A stretch of DNA of 15,938 nucleotides from Sporomusa sp. (GCA_029256645.1 JAQSXM010000024.1:1-15938), one strand, 5' to 3'. Shown: positions 1 to 7,939, numbered from the stretch's first letter. Numbers and translations are program-made. The notes: generated by a model from the sequence alone, not told the origin.

Positions 1-935
1 GCTGTCAGGGCGATCAGCCCCATTTCGGACATCCCGCCAGGGGCCATACTTATAAAGGTTGTAATCAATGACATTGAGTAGAAATGTGAAATGATAAAAG
101 CAACTCCCAGGAGCGATAGAATTACTGCCAATACACTGAAAAAACTTGATACGGCAATCCGTCTCCAGTTGGGCAGGCTGCTGAAATCAACATCGATGCC
201 CATACGAATGCCTATTACGATTTGCGCCAGAGAAATGACCGCAGAGGGTAGTGCGGGAGCATGAACACCGGCTAATACAAGGAGTGCTGTGCCGAGGATC
301 GGCGCAATTACATATGCATTAGAAAGATGAATCCGAGTGGCCAGTTTTAGTAACACCAGGATAGTCACTGCAAAAACAACCAGTACCGGAATGTCACTGG
401 GACTGAGGGGTGGTATCAGCTGGCTGGCGGTAGTAACTTTGTCAGCAATCCCGTGTAATGCCAGCAGTGGAACCATAAATACAACAGTAATCACACGAAC
501 GGTTTGCATCAAGGTTACTACCGAGACATCAGTGCCGTCGGTTTCTTCACAAATAATTGACATCTGAGATAACCCGCCAGGTATGCTGCCAATGACACTG
601 TTGGCAATACCAATACCTACATAACGGTTGGAGATATAACCTGTAACCAGGCAAAGCGTAATCAGGATTAAGGTAATTGCCAGCATTAATGGTAATTGAT
701 AAAGAACCTGATGGGCAACTGTTGGTGTGAAAGGGCTGCCCATCACATAGCCCAGAAATACCATGCCGATATTGCGAAACTTTTTCGGCCAATAAACCTC
801 TTTTCTGGCAAAGGTTTTCCAAAGCATGGCCACAACCAGCGGTCCTAATGTCCAGGGTAACGGGACATGACTTATACTAAATAAGTAGCCGCCCAGAACG
901 GCAAGCAAGAATAGTCGCAGCGATTGCTTATACAT
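1..935 (-). CDS. AbrB-family integral membrane protein (3' end cut by window edge)
   Basis: This is an open minus-strand frame of about 311 codons with no stop before the window edge. The start is ATG at 935-933, preceded by the ribosome site AAGGTG. The protein is very hydrophobic and has two copies of the diagnostic AbrB repeat motif: PGGLSQM near the middle and APGGMSEM close to the window edge. That two-repeat layout matches the 'membrane protein AbrB duplication' family, usually about 350 residues, so roughly 40 residues are probably missing. Members are often mislabelled 'ammonia monooxygenase'; they are membrane proteins, possibly transporters or regulators, with no firmly established substrate. 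It follows the citrate transporter gene on the same strand but is separated by a terminator, so it is probably a separate transcription unit. The family call is firm; the function is unknown. Confidence 0.85.
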   Translation of the reverse strand, partial: MYKQSLRLFLLAVLGGYLFSISHVPLPWTLGPLVVAMLWKTFARKEVYWPKKFRNIGMVFLGYVMGSPFTPTVAHQVLYQLPLMLAITLILITLCLVTGYISNRYVGIGIANSVIGSIPGGLSQMSIICEETDGTDVSVVTLMQTVRVITVVFMVPLLALHGIADKVTTASQLIPPLSPSDIPVLVVFAVTILVLLKLATRIHLSNAYVIAPILGTALLVLAGVHAPALPSAVISLAQIVIGIRMGIDVDFSSLPNWRRIAVSSFFSVLAVILSLLGVAFIISHFYSMSLITTFISMAPGGMSEMGLIALT

Positions 936-964
936 AATTCACCTTTTTTGAATGTAATGAATAT

Positions 965-989
965 ATATTACCACTTTTAATCTAAAAGT
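965..989 (-). promoter_or_regulatory. Candidate promoter and palindromic operator for the AbrB-family gene
   Basis: On the minus strand an extended -10 (TGGTAATAT, 965-973) lies about 30 bases before the start codon of the AbrB-family gene. Overlapping its TG is a perfect palindrome, ACTTTTA-atc-TAAAAGT (973-989), with 7-base arms around 3 bases. No good -35 box is visible. A palindrome at that position would suit a repressor, but the region is AT-rich and the assignment is tentative. Confidence 0.3.
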
Positions 990-991
990 AG

Positions 992-1032
992 AAATACGAC
1001 AGGACCTGAAGAAAGCAGGTTCTGTCGTATTT
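992..1032 (-). terminator. Intrinsic terminator after the citrate transporter gene
   Basis: A 17-base stem (992-1008 pairing with 1016-1032, one G-T wobble) encloses a 7-base loop. It lies just past the stop codon of the minus-strand transporter gene. On the minus strand the stem ends in TTT and runs into a T-rich stretch. It separates the transporter transcript from the AbrB-family gene downstream. Confidence 0.8.
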
Positions 1033-1061
1033 AACAGCGTATTACTTAGAGAAGCAGCCGT

Positions 1062-2360
1062 TTAGAAAGGAATTATTCCAATAGCCAGTGAGAGAGCCAG
1101 CATCACTAAAGAGGTGCCGATTGCCCATAACAGGGTGTATTTCTGGAAATCACCAAATTCGACCCCGTTCAGACCTACCAGGAGGTAGGTTGATGCAACC
1201 AGTGGGCTTAGCAGATGTGCGCCCTGGCCAATTAAGGAAGCGCGGGCAATCTCAGCCGGGGTGATGCCGTAGGTTGCCGCAGTCTTAACCAGGACAGGTA
1301 TTACACCGAAGTAAAAGGCATCATTTGTCAGGAAGAAGGTAAAGGGCAGGCTGGCTAAAGCCGTAATCAGGGCCAAATGCGGTCCCATAGAGGCTGGAAT
1401 GACTGATACCAGTGAGTTGGCCATAGCATCAACCATCTTGGTGCCAGACATGATGCCCATGAAAATACCGGCTGCGAAAACCATGGCTATAACCGGCAAT
1501 GCATTGGCAGCATGGGTTGCAATACGAGCCTGCTGGTCTTTGAGCTTGGGATAGTTAATAATCAAAACAAGTGAAGTGCCGATCATAAACAGAACATTGA
1601 GGGGTAACACCTCTTTAACTAAAGCGGCCATCAGGATAATGGTTATACTCAAGTTAACCCAGAATAGGTGGGGGCGTTTGAGCTTTTCGGCTTCGATGTC
1701 AACAGCGGCAGTTGCCGTTTCGGCAATTACATCATGCATCTGCAGGGTGCCCAGCCGGGCGCGTTCTTTTAATCCAATACGGTAGGCTACAAACAGTACC
1801 CAAATGGTGCCGGCAATCATCGCCGGAATCAAAGGCACAAATACATCGGCGGCCTCCAGGTTTAAAGCACTCATGACCCTGCCGGTAGGGCCGCCCCACG
1901 GCAGGATATTCATAACACCGTTCTGCATGATTGCCATGGCTGGCAAAACCATGGGGTGAATGCCCAGGCGGCGGTGAACAGCCAGCATCGCGGAACAGGT
2001 AATCATGTAGGTGGTTGAGCCATCACCATCAAGTGAAACGATACCTGCTAAAACGGCTGTACCAACAATAACTTTCATTGGGTCACCTTTTACGGCTCTT
2101 AAAATCTTGTTGATCAATGGATCAAATAAGCCGGCGTCAATCATAACACCGAAATAAAGTATGGCAAAACAAATCATGATTCCTGTAGGGGCAACTTTTT
2201 TGATTCCATCAAGCGACATTGCACCAAGGTTAGGTCCAAAGCCAAGGACAATGCCAAAGGCCAGTGGCACTAGCATTAGAGCGGTCATTGCCGAAAGACG
2301 TTTGGTCATAATGAGGTACATAAAGACGATTACCATTAAGAATCCCATTAATGCGAGCAT
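1062..2360 (-). CDS. CitMHS-family citrate/divalent-metal:H+ symporter
   Basis: This 432-residue, strongly hydrophobic protein has the length and sequence character of the CitMHS family (Bacillus CitM and CitH), which import citrate complexed with Mg2+, Ca2+ or similar metals together with protons. Recognisable conserved stretches are the segment with SLDGDGSTT (about residues 108-116), which matches the family's glycine- and hydroxyl-rich region, NILPWGGPTGR (about 151-161), and a late LTNDAFYFGV region typical of this ion transporter superfamily. The ATG at 2360 is preceded by GGGAG at a usable distance. A terminator follows. The gene is separated from the citrate lyase operon by the LysR gene, which supports citrate as substrate, but metal preference cannot be read from sequence. 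A related dicarboxylate substrate remains possible. Confidence 0.85.
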   Translation of the reverse strand: MLALMGFLMVIVFMYLIMTKRLSAMTALMLVPLAFGIVLGFGPNLGAMSLDGIKKVAPTGIMICFAILYFGVMIDAGLFDPLINKILRAVKGDPMKVIVGTAVLAGIVSLDGDGSTTYMITCSAMLAVHRRLGIHPMVLPAMAIMQNGVMNILPWGGPTGRVMSALNLEAADVFVPLIPAMIAGTIWVLFVAYRIGLKERARLGTLQMHDVIAETATAAVDIEAEKLKRPHLFWVNLSITIILMAALVKEVLPLNVLFMIGTSLVLIINYPKLKDQQARIATHAANALPVIAMVFAAGIFMGIMSGTKMVDAMANSLVSVIPASMGPHLALITALASLPFTFFLTNDAFYFGVIPVLVKTAATYGITPAEIARASLIGQGAHLLSPLVASTYLLVGLNGVEFGDFQKYTLLWAIGTSLVMLALSLAIGIIPF

Positions 2361-2417
2361 GGATTGATCTCCCTTCCTGACTAAAAATTACGACAATTTC
2401 TAACATGTACGAATCTG

Positions 2418-2504
2418 AGTATAGATTACTACCGTCTATAAGTAAAATTCAAACTCGTGATGGCTGGTTATCAAAATTATTGATATATTCCATGTATTAT
2501 AACA
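2418..2504 (-). promoter_or_regulatory. Control region of the citrate transporter gene, with a LysR-type palindrome
   Basis: Two minus-strand promoter candidates are visible. One is an extended -10, TGTTATAAT (2496-2504), without a clear -35. The other is TTTTAC (2442-2447) with TATACT (2418-2423), 18 bases apart. Between them lies the palindrome TATCA-N7-TGATA (2469-2485). It contains the T-N11-A pattern (TCA-N7-TGA) used by LysR-type regulators. Depending on which promoter is used, it would lie at about +4 to +20 or upstream of the -35 box. The rest of the 285-base gap holds nothing else I can support except the terminator of the LysR gene. Confidence 0.4.
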
Positions 2505-2596
2505 ACACTCCACCGCCAGTGCCTGACTTTCGCTTTGACCAACACACCACACACCTTAAAAATACTTTAGCGCATTGGATATAGTTTTTCTCAGAG

Positions 2597-2647
2597 AAAA
2601 GGCAATATGCTTATGCGAAAGAAGTTCACATGAGCATATTGCCTTTT
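2597..2647 (-). terminator. Intrinsic terminator of the LysR-type regulator gene
   Basis: A 19-base stem (2597-2615 pairing with 2629-2647, one mismatch or wobble) with a 13-base loop overlaps the regulator's stop codon. On the minus strand it ends in TTTT followed by a T-rich region. It isolates the regulator from the transporter gene downstream on the same strand. The stem is long and AT-rich. Confidence 0.75.
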
Positions 2648-3530
2648 ATTGACGGGGGAGAATGAGGTTAAGGAAGTCCATATTTTTAACAAATTGAACA
2701 AATGCGCTGACGATGTTCATTTCCAGCAATTCTTCGTGGTAGAGCATCCAGGTTCGGCGCAGTATCGGATTACCCTCCTTATCGGTGATGATGACCTTAT
2801 GCAGGTGTTCAATGTTACTAACAATGAGTGAGGGCATAATGGCATAGCCCAGGCCGCTTACCACCATCTCTTTACAGGTAGAGAGCTTGTCTACCTCCAT
2901 GCTGATAGAGGGAGGCTCAGAGAAGTTTTCCCGCCACCATTTGTCAATCATTGCTTTAATTAATGAATCAGTCTGGTAGTTAATTCGTGGCAGTTTAGGT
3001 AAATCTCTTAGCTCTAACGGGCTGGCTGATGCAATACAAACAGGTTCCTCAAATAATAGATGCCGCTGGTTTTGCCAGCCATAATCTGAACTGACAAAAC
3101 CGACATGAATATCCTGGTTATGCACCAGATTAAAGACATCGCGGCTCCAGCTTGTCGTTACTTTAAACTCAACATGCGGGTGTTCCTGCTTAAAGCACTT
3201 TAACAGGCGCGGCAGCATGTACATGGTAAAGTAGCTGGAGGCTCCCAGGCGTAGTGTTCCGGCTACGCTGCTATTCATATCGGTGACATGCTCTTTAATT
3301 CTACGCAGATTAAAAAGCATGTCAGTAGATGACTTCGCTAAGTATTCGCCCTGAGGAGTAAAATGTACCCCTTTGCTGGTACGGTAAACAATTTTAATAC
3401 CGAACTCTTCTTCGATATTTCTGAGTCTTGCTGTCAGCGCCGGCTGAGATATAAATAATGCCTGGGCAGTTTTAGTAATATTCTTTTGCTCATAAAGAGC
3501 CTGTAAAATGAGCCAGTCCCGGTCTTCCAT
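2646..3530 (-). CDS. LysR-type transcriptional regulator, probably of the citrate genes
   Basis: The protein has 294 residues, the usual LysR length. An N-terminal winged helix-turn-helix (about residues 1-60) carries the family pattern ITKTAQALFISQPALTARL and later the TPQGEYL wing region. A type 2 periplasmic-binding-protein-like effector domain follows (about 91-290). The start ATG at 3530-3528 has a strong GAGGAGG site in front. The gene is divergent from citD and lies upstream of the citrate transporter on the same strand. It is therefore the obvious candidate to sense citrate or a related acid and control both units. That role is inferred from position; nothing in the sequence identifies the ligand. 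In Klebsiella, citrate genes are instead controlled by the CitAB two-component system, so a LysR here is a different arrangement. Confidence 0.9.
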   Translation of the reverse strand: MEDRDWLILQALYEQKNITKTAQALFISQPALTARLRNIEEEFGIKIVYRTSKGVHFTPQGEYLAKSSTDMLFNLRRIKEHVTDMNSSVAGTLRLGASSYFTMYMLPRLLKCFKQEHPHVEFKVTTSWSRDVFNLVHNQDIHVGFVSSDYGWQNQRHLLFEEPVCIASASPLELRDLPKLPRINYQTDSLIKAMIDKWWRENFSEPPSISMEVDKLSTCKEMVVSGLGYAIMPSLIVSNIEHLHKVIITDKEGNPILRRTWMLYHEELLEMNIVSAFVQFVKNMDFLNLILPRQ

Positions 3531-3564
3531 GAGTCATCCTCCTCAATGTGCTGTATTTGCTATG

Positions 3565-3582
3565 TACGCCGTCAGTATACCA
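3565..3582 (-). promoter_or_regulatory. Candidate promoter of the LysR gene with short palindrome
   Basis: On the minus strand an extended -10, TGGTATACT (3574-3582), lies about 45 bases before the regulator's start codon. The small palindrome TAC-N7-GTA (3565-3577) overlaps it and has T-N11-A spacing, which would fit self-repression, common in LysR regulators. The -35 is poor and the arms are only 3 bases. Confidence 0.3.
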
Positions 3583-3655
3583 GTCTCCTGTTTAGCAGGG
3601 AAACTTGTTGTGGCTGATATCCAAATATGTTATGGCTTTCAATCGTGTATATGTA

Positions 3656-3685
3656 TTGTTGTTATTTCAGAATATTAGTTATAAT
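3656..3685 (+). promoter_or_regulatory. Promoter of the citrate lyase operon
   Basis: A perfect -10 TATAAT (3680-3685) is preceded 18 bases upstream by TTGTTG (3656-3661). The predicted start of transcription is near 3692, giving a leader of about 35 bases before citD. The shared 196-base divergent region with the LysR gene leaves room for regulator binding upstream. A TGATAT...TGTTAT stretch at 3615-3633 resembles one in the citrate transporter control region. Confidence 0.6.
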
Positions 3686-3726
3686 ATGCCATAGTTAGAT
3701 TGTCAATCACGGGGAGGAGATTTAGT

Positions 3727-3999
3727 ATGCCTAAACTGCTGAAAGCGGCGCAAGCCGGCAGCGTAGAATCGACAGATATCCTGATCATGGTGGCTCCTGC
3801 TGAGACTGGGGCTGGAATAAAGATTGAACTGGTCAGTCCCACTGTCCAGCAATACGGCGAACAGATTAAAAACGTAATTGTTAGCACACTTATCGCCCAC
3901 GGTATTGAAGATGCTACTGTGCATGCCAACGATAAAGGCGCCTTGAATTTTACAATTGAAGCACGGGTAACAACAGCAATCAGCCGGGCGCTGAGCTAA
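3727..3999 (+). CDS. citD: Citrate lyase gamma subunit (acyl carrier protein) CitD
   Basis: CitD carries the prosthetic group 2'-(5''-triphosphoribosyl)-3'-dephospho-CoA, whose thiol shuttles acetyl and citryl groups between CitF and CitE. The 90-residue product matches the family length (about 95). It shows the attachment motif AGSVESTD, in which Ser15 is equivalent to Ser14 of Klebsiella CitD (GTLESGD), and the later DKGALNFTIEAR block. I chose ATG 3727, which follows the strong site GGGGAGGAG at normal distance; an in-frame TTG at 3700 would put that site inside the gene. It is the first gene of the operon, 13 bases before citE. The assignment is confident because motif, size and gene order agree. 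Confidence 0.93.
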   Translation: MPKLLKAAQAGSVESTDILIMVAPAETGAGIKIELVSPTVQQYGEQIKNVIVSTLIAHGIEDATVHANDKGALNFTIEARVTTAISRALS

Positions 4000-4012
4000 G
4001 GAGGAGAAAGTT

Positions 4013-4885
4013 ATGGAGAAAACATTACGCCGCGCGATGATGTTTATGCCGGGAAATAATCCATCCATGCTGCAGAATGCAGGTATTTACGGCGCTGATA
4101 CTGTAATCTTTGACCTGGAAGATGCGGTAGCGATCAGCGAAAAAGATGCAGCCCGGCACCTTGTGCATAACGCGATTAAGTATTTTAACTATCCCTGTGA
4201 AGTGGCAATACGTATTAATCATATTCAGACACCTTATGGCGTGGATGACTTAAAGGTAGTACTTGCGGCTAAACCGGATCTAATCCGGTTGCCCAAAGCG
4301 GAGTCACCCCGTGATATTGAAGAGGTTGACGCAATCATCAGTGAAGCAGAAATCCGTTATAACTTTGCGCCTGGTTCAATTAATATGATGGCTGCTGTTG
4401 AAACCGCCAAGGGGCTGCGCAATGCCTATGAGATTGCTACCGCGAGTCCGCGGATGGTGGCGCTGGCCATTGGTGGCGAAGACTTCATCGCTGACCTTAA
4501 AACTACCCGCAGCAAAGATGGCAAGGAACTGTTTGTGCCCAGATCGCAGCTCTTGCTGGCAGCCCGTGCAGCCGGTATTGATGCCATTGACACTGTGTTT
4601 TCCGATATTAACGATGAAGAGACTTTTATTGCTGAAGTCAACATGATCAAGCAGCTTGGTTTTGATGGCAAATCAGTGATAAATCCACGGCAAGTCCGGA
4701 TTGTCCATCAGATCTTTACCCCGACAGAAAAAGAAATTGCTCATGCCGAGCGGGTCATTGCAGCCTACAATGCGGCCATTGAACGCAATTCCGGGGTTAT
4801 CAACCTGGACGGGAAGATGATTGACACACCAATGGTGCTGCGGGCTGAGCGGGTGCTGGCCTACGCCAAGTCGGTTAAAAAGTAA
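4013..4885 (+). CDS. citE: Citrate lyase beta subunit (citryl-ACP lyase) CitE
   Basis: CitE cleaves the citryl thioester on CitD to oxaloacetate and acetyl-CitD, using Mg2+. The 290-residue product is full length for the HpcH/HpaI-like CitE family. Visible motifs are VIFDLEDAV (about 31-39), Arg67 in AIRIN, RLPKAES (92-98), the metal-site glutamate Glu130 in AVETAKGL, and GGEDFIADL with Asp157 (154-162). Several CitE-like proteins act on other CoA esters, but the position between citD and citF makes the lyase subunit secure. The ATG is preceded by AAGGAGGAG. It lies 13 bases after citD and 16 bases before citF, so co-transcription is expected. Confidence 0.95.
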   Translation: MEKTLRRAMMFMPGNNPSMLQNAGIYGADTVIFDLEDAVAISEKDAARHLVHNAIKYFNYPCEVAIRINHIQTPYGVDDLKVVLAAKPDLIRLPKAESPRDIEEVDAIISEAEIRYNFAPGSINMMAAVETAKGLRNAYEIATASPRMVALAIGGEDFIADLKTTRSKDGKELFVPRSQLLLAARAAGIDAIDTVFSDINDEETFIAEVNMIKQLGFDGKSVINPRQVRIVHQIFTPTEKEIAHAERVIAAYNAAIERNSGVINLDGKMIDTPMVLRAERVLAYAKSVKK

Positions 4886-4901
4886 CAGGGAGGCTTAAGT
4901 C

Positions 4902-6440
4902 ATGATTAATGCAGCTGGAAGAATTATTCCGGATCAAATAACAGGGGTGGCTGATGTCCGCCCTTATGCCGGACCATTTGCTACAATTCCCACAGGGCGG
5001 ATGGTTGGGCCTAAAATTCGTGTTAACAAACCTAAATCAGAAAAGATCGTAAAATCAATTGAACAAGCCATCGAAGCGGCCGGTTTGAAGGATGGCATGA
5101 CAATTTCCTTTCATCACCATTTCCGCAATGGTGATTATGTGCTTAATCTGGTTGTTGCAGCCATTGCCCAAAAAGGTATTAAAGGCCTGACGCTTGCCCC
5201 AAGCTCACTTAATGATATTAACGAAGCCATAATTCCCTTTATTGAACAGGGAATTATTACAGCGATTGAGACAAGTGGCGGGCGCGGTAAACTTGGTAGG
5301 CTTATGACTTCAGGCCAGCTGGCTAAGCCGGTTGTAATCCGGTCTCATGGCGGCCGGGCCCGCGCCATCGAAGCCGGCGATCTTAAGATTGATGTGGCTT
5401 TTATCGGTGCTCCCTGTTGTGACAGCTATGGCAATATGAATGGGATTAATGGCCGCTCGGCCTGCGGTTCTATGGGGTATGCCATGGTGGATGCCGCCTA
5501 TGCTGAAAAAGTTGTGGCTATTACCGATAATCTTGTGCCACATCCGGTATACCCTATCAGTATCCCGCAAACACAGGTCGATTTCATCGTAGTGCTTGAC
5601 AGCATCGGCGATCCCCAGGGTATCGCTTCGGGCGCACTCCGAATCAGCCGTGATCCGCGTGAACTGCTGATCGCCGAGTATGCTACCGGTGTTATTGAGT
5701 ATTCGGGGTACTTTAAAGAGGGCTGGTCGCTGCAACTTGGCAGTGGCGGGGCCTCATTGGCGGCTGCTAAGTTTATTAAGGAGAAAATGCTGGCCCAGGG
5801 GATTGCTGCCAGCTTTGGTGTTGGCGGCATTACTGCACCATTTGTTGATATGCTGGAGCAGGGACTTATTAAAACAATATTTGATGTTCAGGATTTTGAT
5901 CTCCCTTCGATCGAATCTTTGAAGAATAATCCCAACCATCTCGAAATGTCAGCCTCATATTATGCTAATCCTCATAATGGCGGGCCTATTGTCAATAACC
6001 TGGATGTGGTTATTTTGAGCGCGACTGAGGTGGATGTTGATTTTAATGTTAATGTTATTACTGACTCCAATGGCGTGATCATGGGGGCATCTGGCGGTCA
6101 CTCTGATACGGCTGCAGGCGCTAATCTGGCCATTGTTGTTGCGCCGCTGTTGCGGGGCCGGTTGCCGATGGTGCTGGACAAGGTTAATACAATTGTTACT
6201 CCCGGGGAAACGGTTGACGTTATCGTCACCGAACGCGGGATTGCGGTTAATCCGCGACGGACAGACCTTATTGACAATTTCAAAGGTACCGGTTTACCTG
6301 TTATGAGTATTCATGACCTGCAAAGGTTAGCCTATGATATGGCTGGTAAGCCTGAAACAATTGCCGTTAGCGATGAGGTTGTGGCTGTTGTTGAGTATCG
6401 TGATGGTACGATTATTGATGTTGTGCGGAAACCGTTATAG
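4902..6440 (+). CDS. citF: Citrate lyase alpha subunit (citrate:acetyl-ACP transferase) CitF
   Basis: CitF exchanges the acetyl group on CitD for citrate, giving citryl-CitD and acetate. The product has 512 residues, the normal size of about 505-520. The sequence is typical throughout, with stretches such as TISFHHHFRNGD (about 68-79), the glycine-rich GAPCCDSYGNMNG (about 168-180), FGVGGITAPFVDML (about 305-318) and MGASGGHSDTAAGANL (about 396-411). The family is related to class I CoA transferases. The start ATG follows a GGGAGG site. The gene continues the operon after citE. The 80 bases to the next gene are longer than the earlier gaps and may hold a weak internal promoter. Confidence 0.95.
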   Translation: MINAAGRIIPDQITGVADVRPYAGPFATIPTGRMVGPKIRVNKPKSEKIVKSIEQAIEAAGLKDGMTISFHHHFRNGDYVLNLVVAAIAQKGIKGLTLAPSSLNDINEAIIPFIEQGIITAIETSGGRGKLGRLMTSGQLAKPVVIRSHGGRARAIEAGDLKIDVAFIGAPCCDSYGNMNGINGRSACGSMGYAMVDAAYAEKVVAITDNLVPHPVYPISIPQTQVDFIVVLDSIGDPQGIASGALRISRDPRELLIAEYATGVIEYSGYFKEGWSLQLGSGGASLAAAKFIKEKMLAQGIAASFGVGGITAPFVDMLEQGLIKTIFDVQDFDLPSIESLKNNPNHLEMSASYYANPHNGGPIVNNLDVVILSATEVDVDFNVNVITDSNGVIMGASGGHSDTAAGANLAIVVAPLLRGRLPMVLDKVNTIVTPGETVDVIVTERGIAVNPRRTDLIDNFKGTGLPVMSIHDLQRLAYDMAGKPETIAVSDEVVAVVEYRDGTIIDVVRKPL

Positions 6441-6475
6441 AAATGGCATAGGTAATTTCTATTTTGGGAAAAGTA

Positions 6476-6484
6476 TGGTAAAAT
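6476..6484 (+). promoter_or_regulatory. Possible weak internal promoter before citXG
   Basis: The 80-base gap between citF and citXG contains an extended -10-like TGGTAAAAT (6476-6484) with no convincing -35. If real, it could give the maturation genes a separate basal expression level. There is no terminator here, so read-through from the citD promoter is the main expectation. Confidence 0.22.
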
Positions 6485-6520
6485 TGGATAGAGAATGACA
6501 GAGGGAGATGGAACAGAGCC

Positions 6521-7915
6521 TTGGATCAAGTAACCTTAGAGGCGATTCTGGCTGCTAAAGAACGGCTGGCTTTCCTTCAGGCTGAAATTAGAAGCGAGTA
6601 TCAATTGCCTGTAGTCAGCTTTACCACCAACATCCCCGGCATTGTCAAAAACAGCGCCAATATCCAAAAGCTGCTGCAGGCAGCGGTTGACCGTTTCCGG
6701 ATTGCTGCCCGGGACTGTAGCTTTAGCATTGTGGAAGAGCGCTTTATTTATCCGCTGACCGGGCCGACGGCTATTCTGGCTGTTGACGGCGACGCAGATA
6801 AGCTTAAACAGGCGTGTATGGCTATTGAGGAGTCCGGTTTTTATACAAGGCTGTTTGACATTGATGTATTTGATGCTACCGGCCGGCAGATCGCCCGCAG
6901 CAGTCTGGGACACCCGGAACGTTCCTGCTTTTTGTGCAATCAGCCGGCCGTATTGTGCCGGCGGCTAGGCCGGCACAGCAGTACGGAGATCGGTGATAAC
7001 GTTGCCTGGCGGTTAAGTGCTTTTTCTGCTGCTGTTACGAATCCCTGGCCGGCAATTGTCTGGAATATAGGGTCATGGGCGATTGAAGCCATGCTGATGG
7101 AAGCCGCGTGTACACCGGCTCCGGGGTTGGTAGACCGCGATAATGCCGGTGCCCATCAGGACATGGATTTTTTTAGTTTTCTGATGAGCAGCAGCGCGCT
7201 GGCAGGCAGTATGTTCCGCTGCGCAGCTGCCGGGTGGGGGCACCAGGGAACGCCTGCGGCGTTACTGTCTGTACTGCGCTGGATCGGCCAGGATGGTGAG
7301 CAGCAAATGCTGCAGGCCACCGGCGGGGTTAATACGCAGAAAGGACTGCTGTTTTTGCTTGGTATTCTTACCGCTGCGACCACTTACACCTTACAGCAGT
7401 CGTCTGGTACCACTGCCGATCAAATACTGGACACCGCAGCTGCCATGACCAGCGGTCTTGTGGCGCGTGAACTGGCCATACTTAAAGTAGGACAAGCAAA
7501 CGTCAGGCTGACAGCCGGTGAAAAATTATATGTTAAATATGGTGTCACCGGTATCCGGGGTGAAATAGAAGCAGGTGTACCCAGCATAAGAGTGCAGGGA
7601 CTGCCGGTATTGAAGGCCGCGTTAGGACAGGGACTGTCACTCAATGATGCCCTGGTACATACGCTTTTGAGTTTGATGACAGTTGTCCAGGATACCACGA
7701 TTTTAAATCGTCATGGCATGGAGATTTTAGATGAGGTTCAAGACCATGCCCGGGTGATCATCGATCAAGGCGGTATGCTGACAACTGCCGGCAGGGCACA
7801 GATTGGTGCGCTTGATACCGCCTTTATTGAACGTAATATTAGTCCCGGCGGTGTTGCCGACTTATTAGCTGCCACATATTTCCTATATTTGGTTGAGACT
7901 AACAATAAAAAATAA
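6521..7915 (+). CDS. citXG: Fused CitX-CitG: citrate lyase prosthetic-group synthesis and transfer
   Basis: This 464-residue protein joins two enzymes. The first part (about 1-165) is CitX, apo-citrate lyase phosphoribosyl-dephospho-CoA transferase. It shows an N-terminal AAKERLAFLQ block, then LFDIDVFDATGRQIAR (about 111-126), then the cysteine-rich CFLCNQPAVLC (about 136-146). The second part (about 175-464) is CitG, which makes the triphosphoribosyl-dephospho-CoA precursor from ATP and dephospho-CoA. Its motifs are PAPGLVDRDNAGAHQDMDF, GGVNTQKG and KYGVTGIRGE. Such CitXG fusions are known, for example in Haemophilus influenzae; Klebsiella and E. coli keep the two separate. The start is TTG at 6521: the frame has no upstream ATG before a stop at 6479-6481, and GAGGGAG lies about 13 bases before it. 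The rare start may lower expression relative to CitDEF. It precedes the decarboxylase gene by 24 bases. Confidence 0.92.
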   Translation: MDQVTLEAILAAKERLAFLQAEIRSEYQLPVVSFTTNIPGIVKNSANIQKLLQAAVDRFRIAARDCSFSIVEERFIYPLTGPTAILAVDGDADKLKQACMAIEESGFYTRLFDIDVFDATGRQIARSSLGHPERSCFLCNQPAVLCRRLGRHSSTEIGDNVAWRLSAFSAAVTNPWPAIVWNIGSWAIEAMLMEAACTPAPGLVDRDNAGAHQDMDFFSFLMSSSALAGSMFRCAAAGWGHQGTPAALLSVLRWIGQDGEQQMLQATGGVNTQKGLLFLLGILTAATTYTLQQSSGTTADQILDTAAAMTSGLVARELAILKVGQANVRLTAGEKLYVKYGVTGIRGEIEAGVPSIRVQGLPVLKAALGQGLSLNDALVHTLLSLMTVVQDTTILNRHGMEILDEVQDHARVIIDQGGMLTTAGRAQIGALDTAFIERNISPGGVADLLAATYFLYLVETNNKK

Positions 7916-7939
7916 AGTGTTATGGGAAGGAGCTAAATA

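Noticed and set aside
337..567. Plus-strand ORF of 76 codons, and minus-strand ORF 547-822
   Set aside because: Both are shadows of the AbrB-family gene, which is open through the whole region and has matching family motifs; neither has a convincing ribosome site.
3700..3726. TTG start extending CitD by 9 residues
   Set aside because: The extension would contain the strong GGGGAGGAG site that serves ATG 3727, and CitD homologues begin near the ATG.
3703..4068. Minus-strand ORF of 121 codons across citD and the start of citE
   Set aside because: It overlaps two well-identified genes on the other strand, has no family features and is cysteine-rich in the way antisense frames often are.
5310..5735. 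Minus-strand ORF of 141 codons inside citF
   Set aside because: It is antisense to a conserved part of citF with no start signal or family similarity that I recognise.
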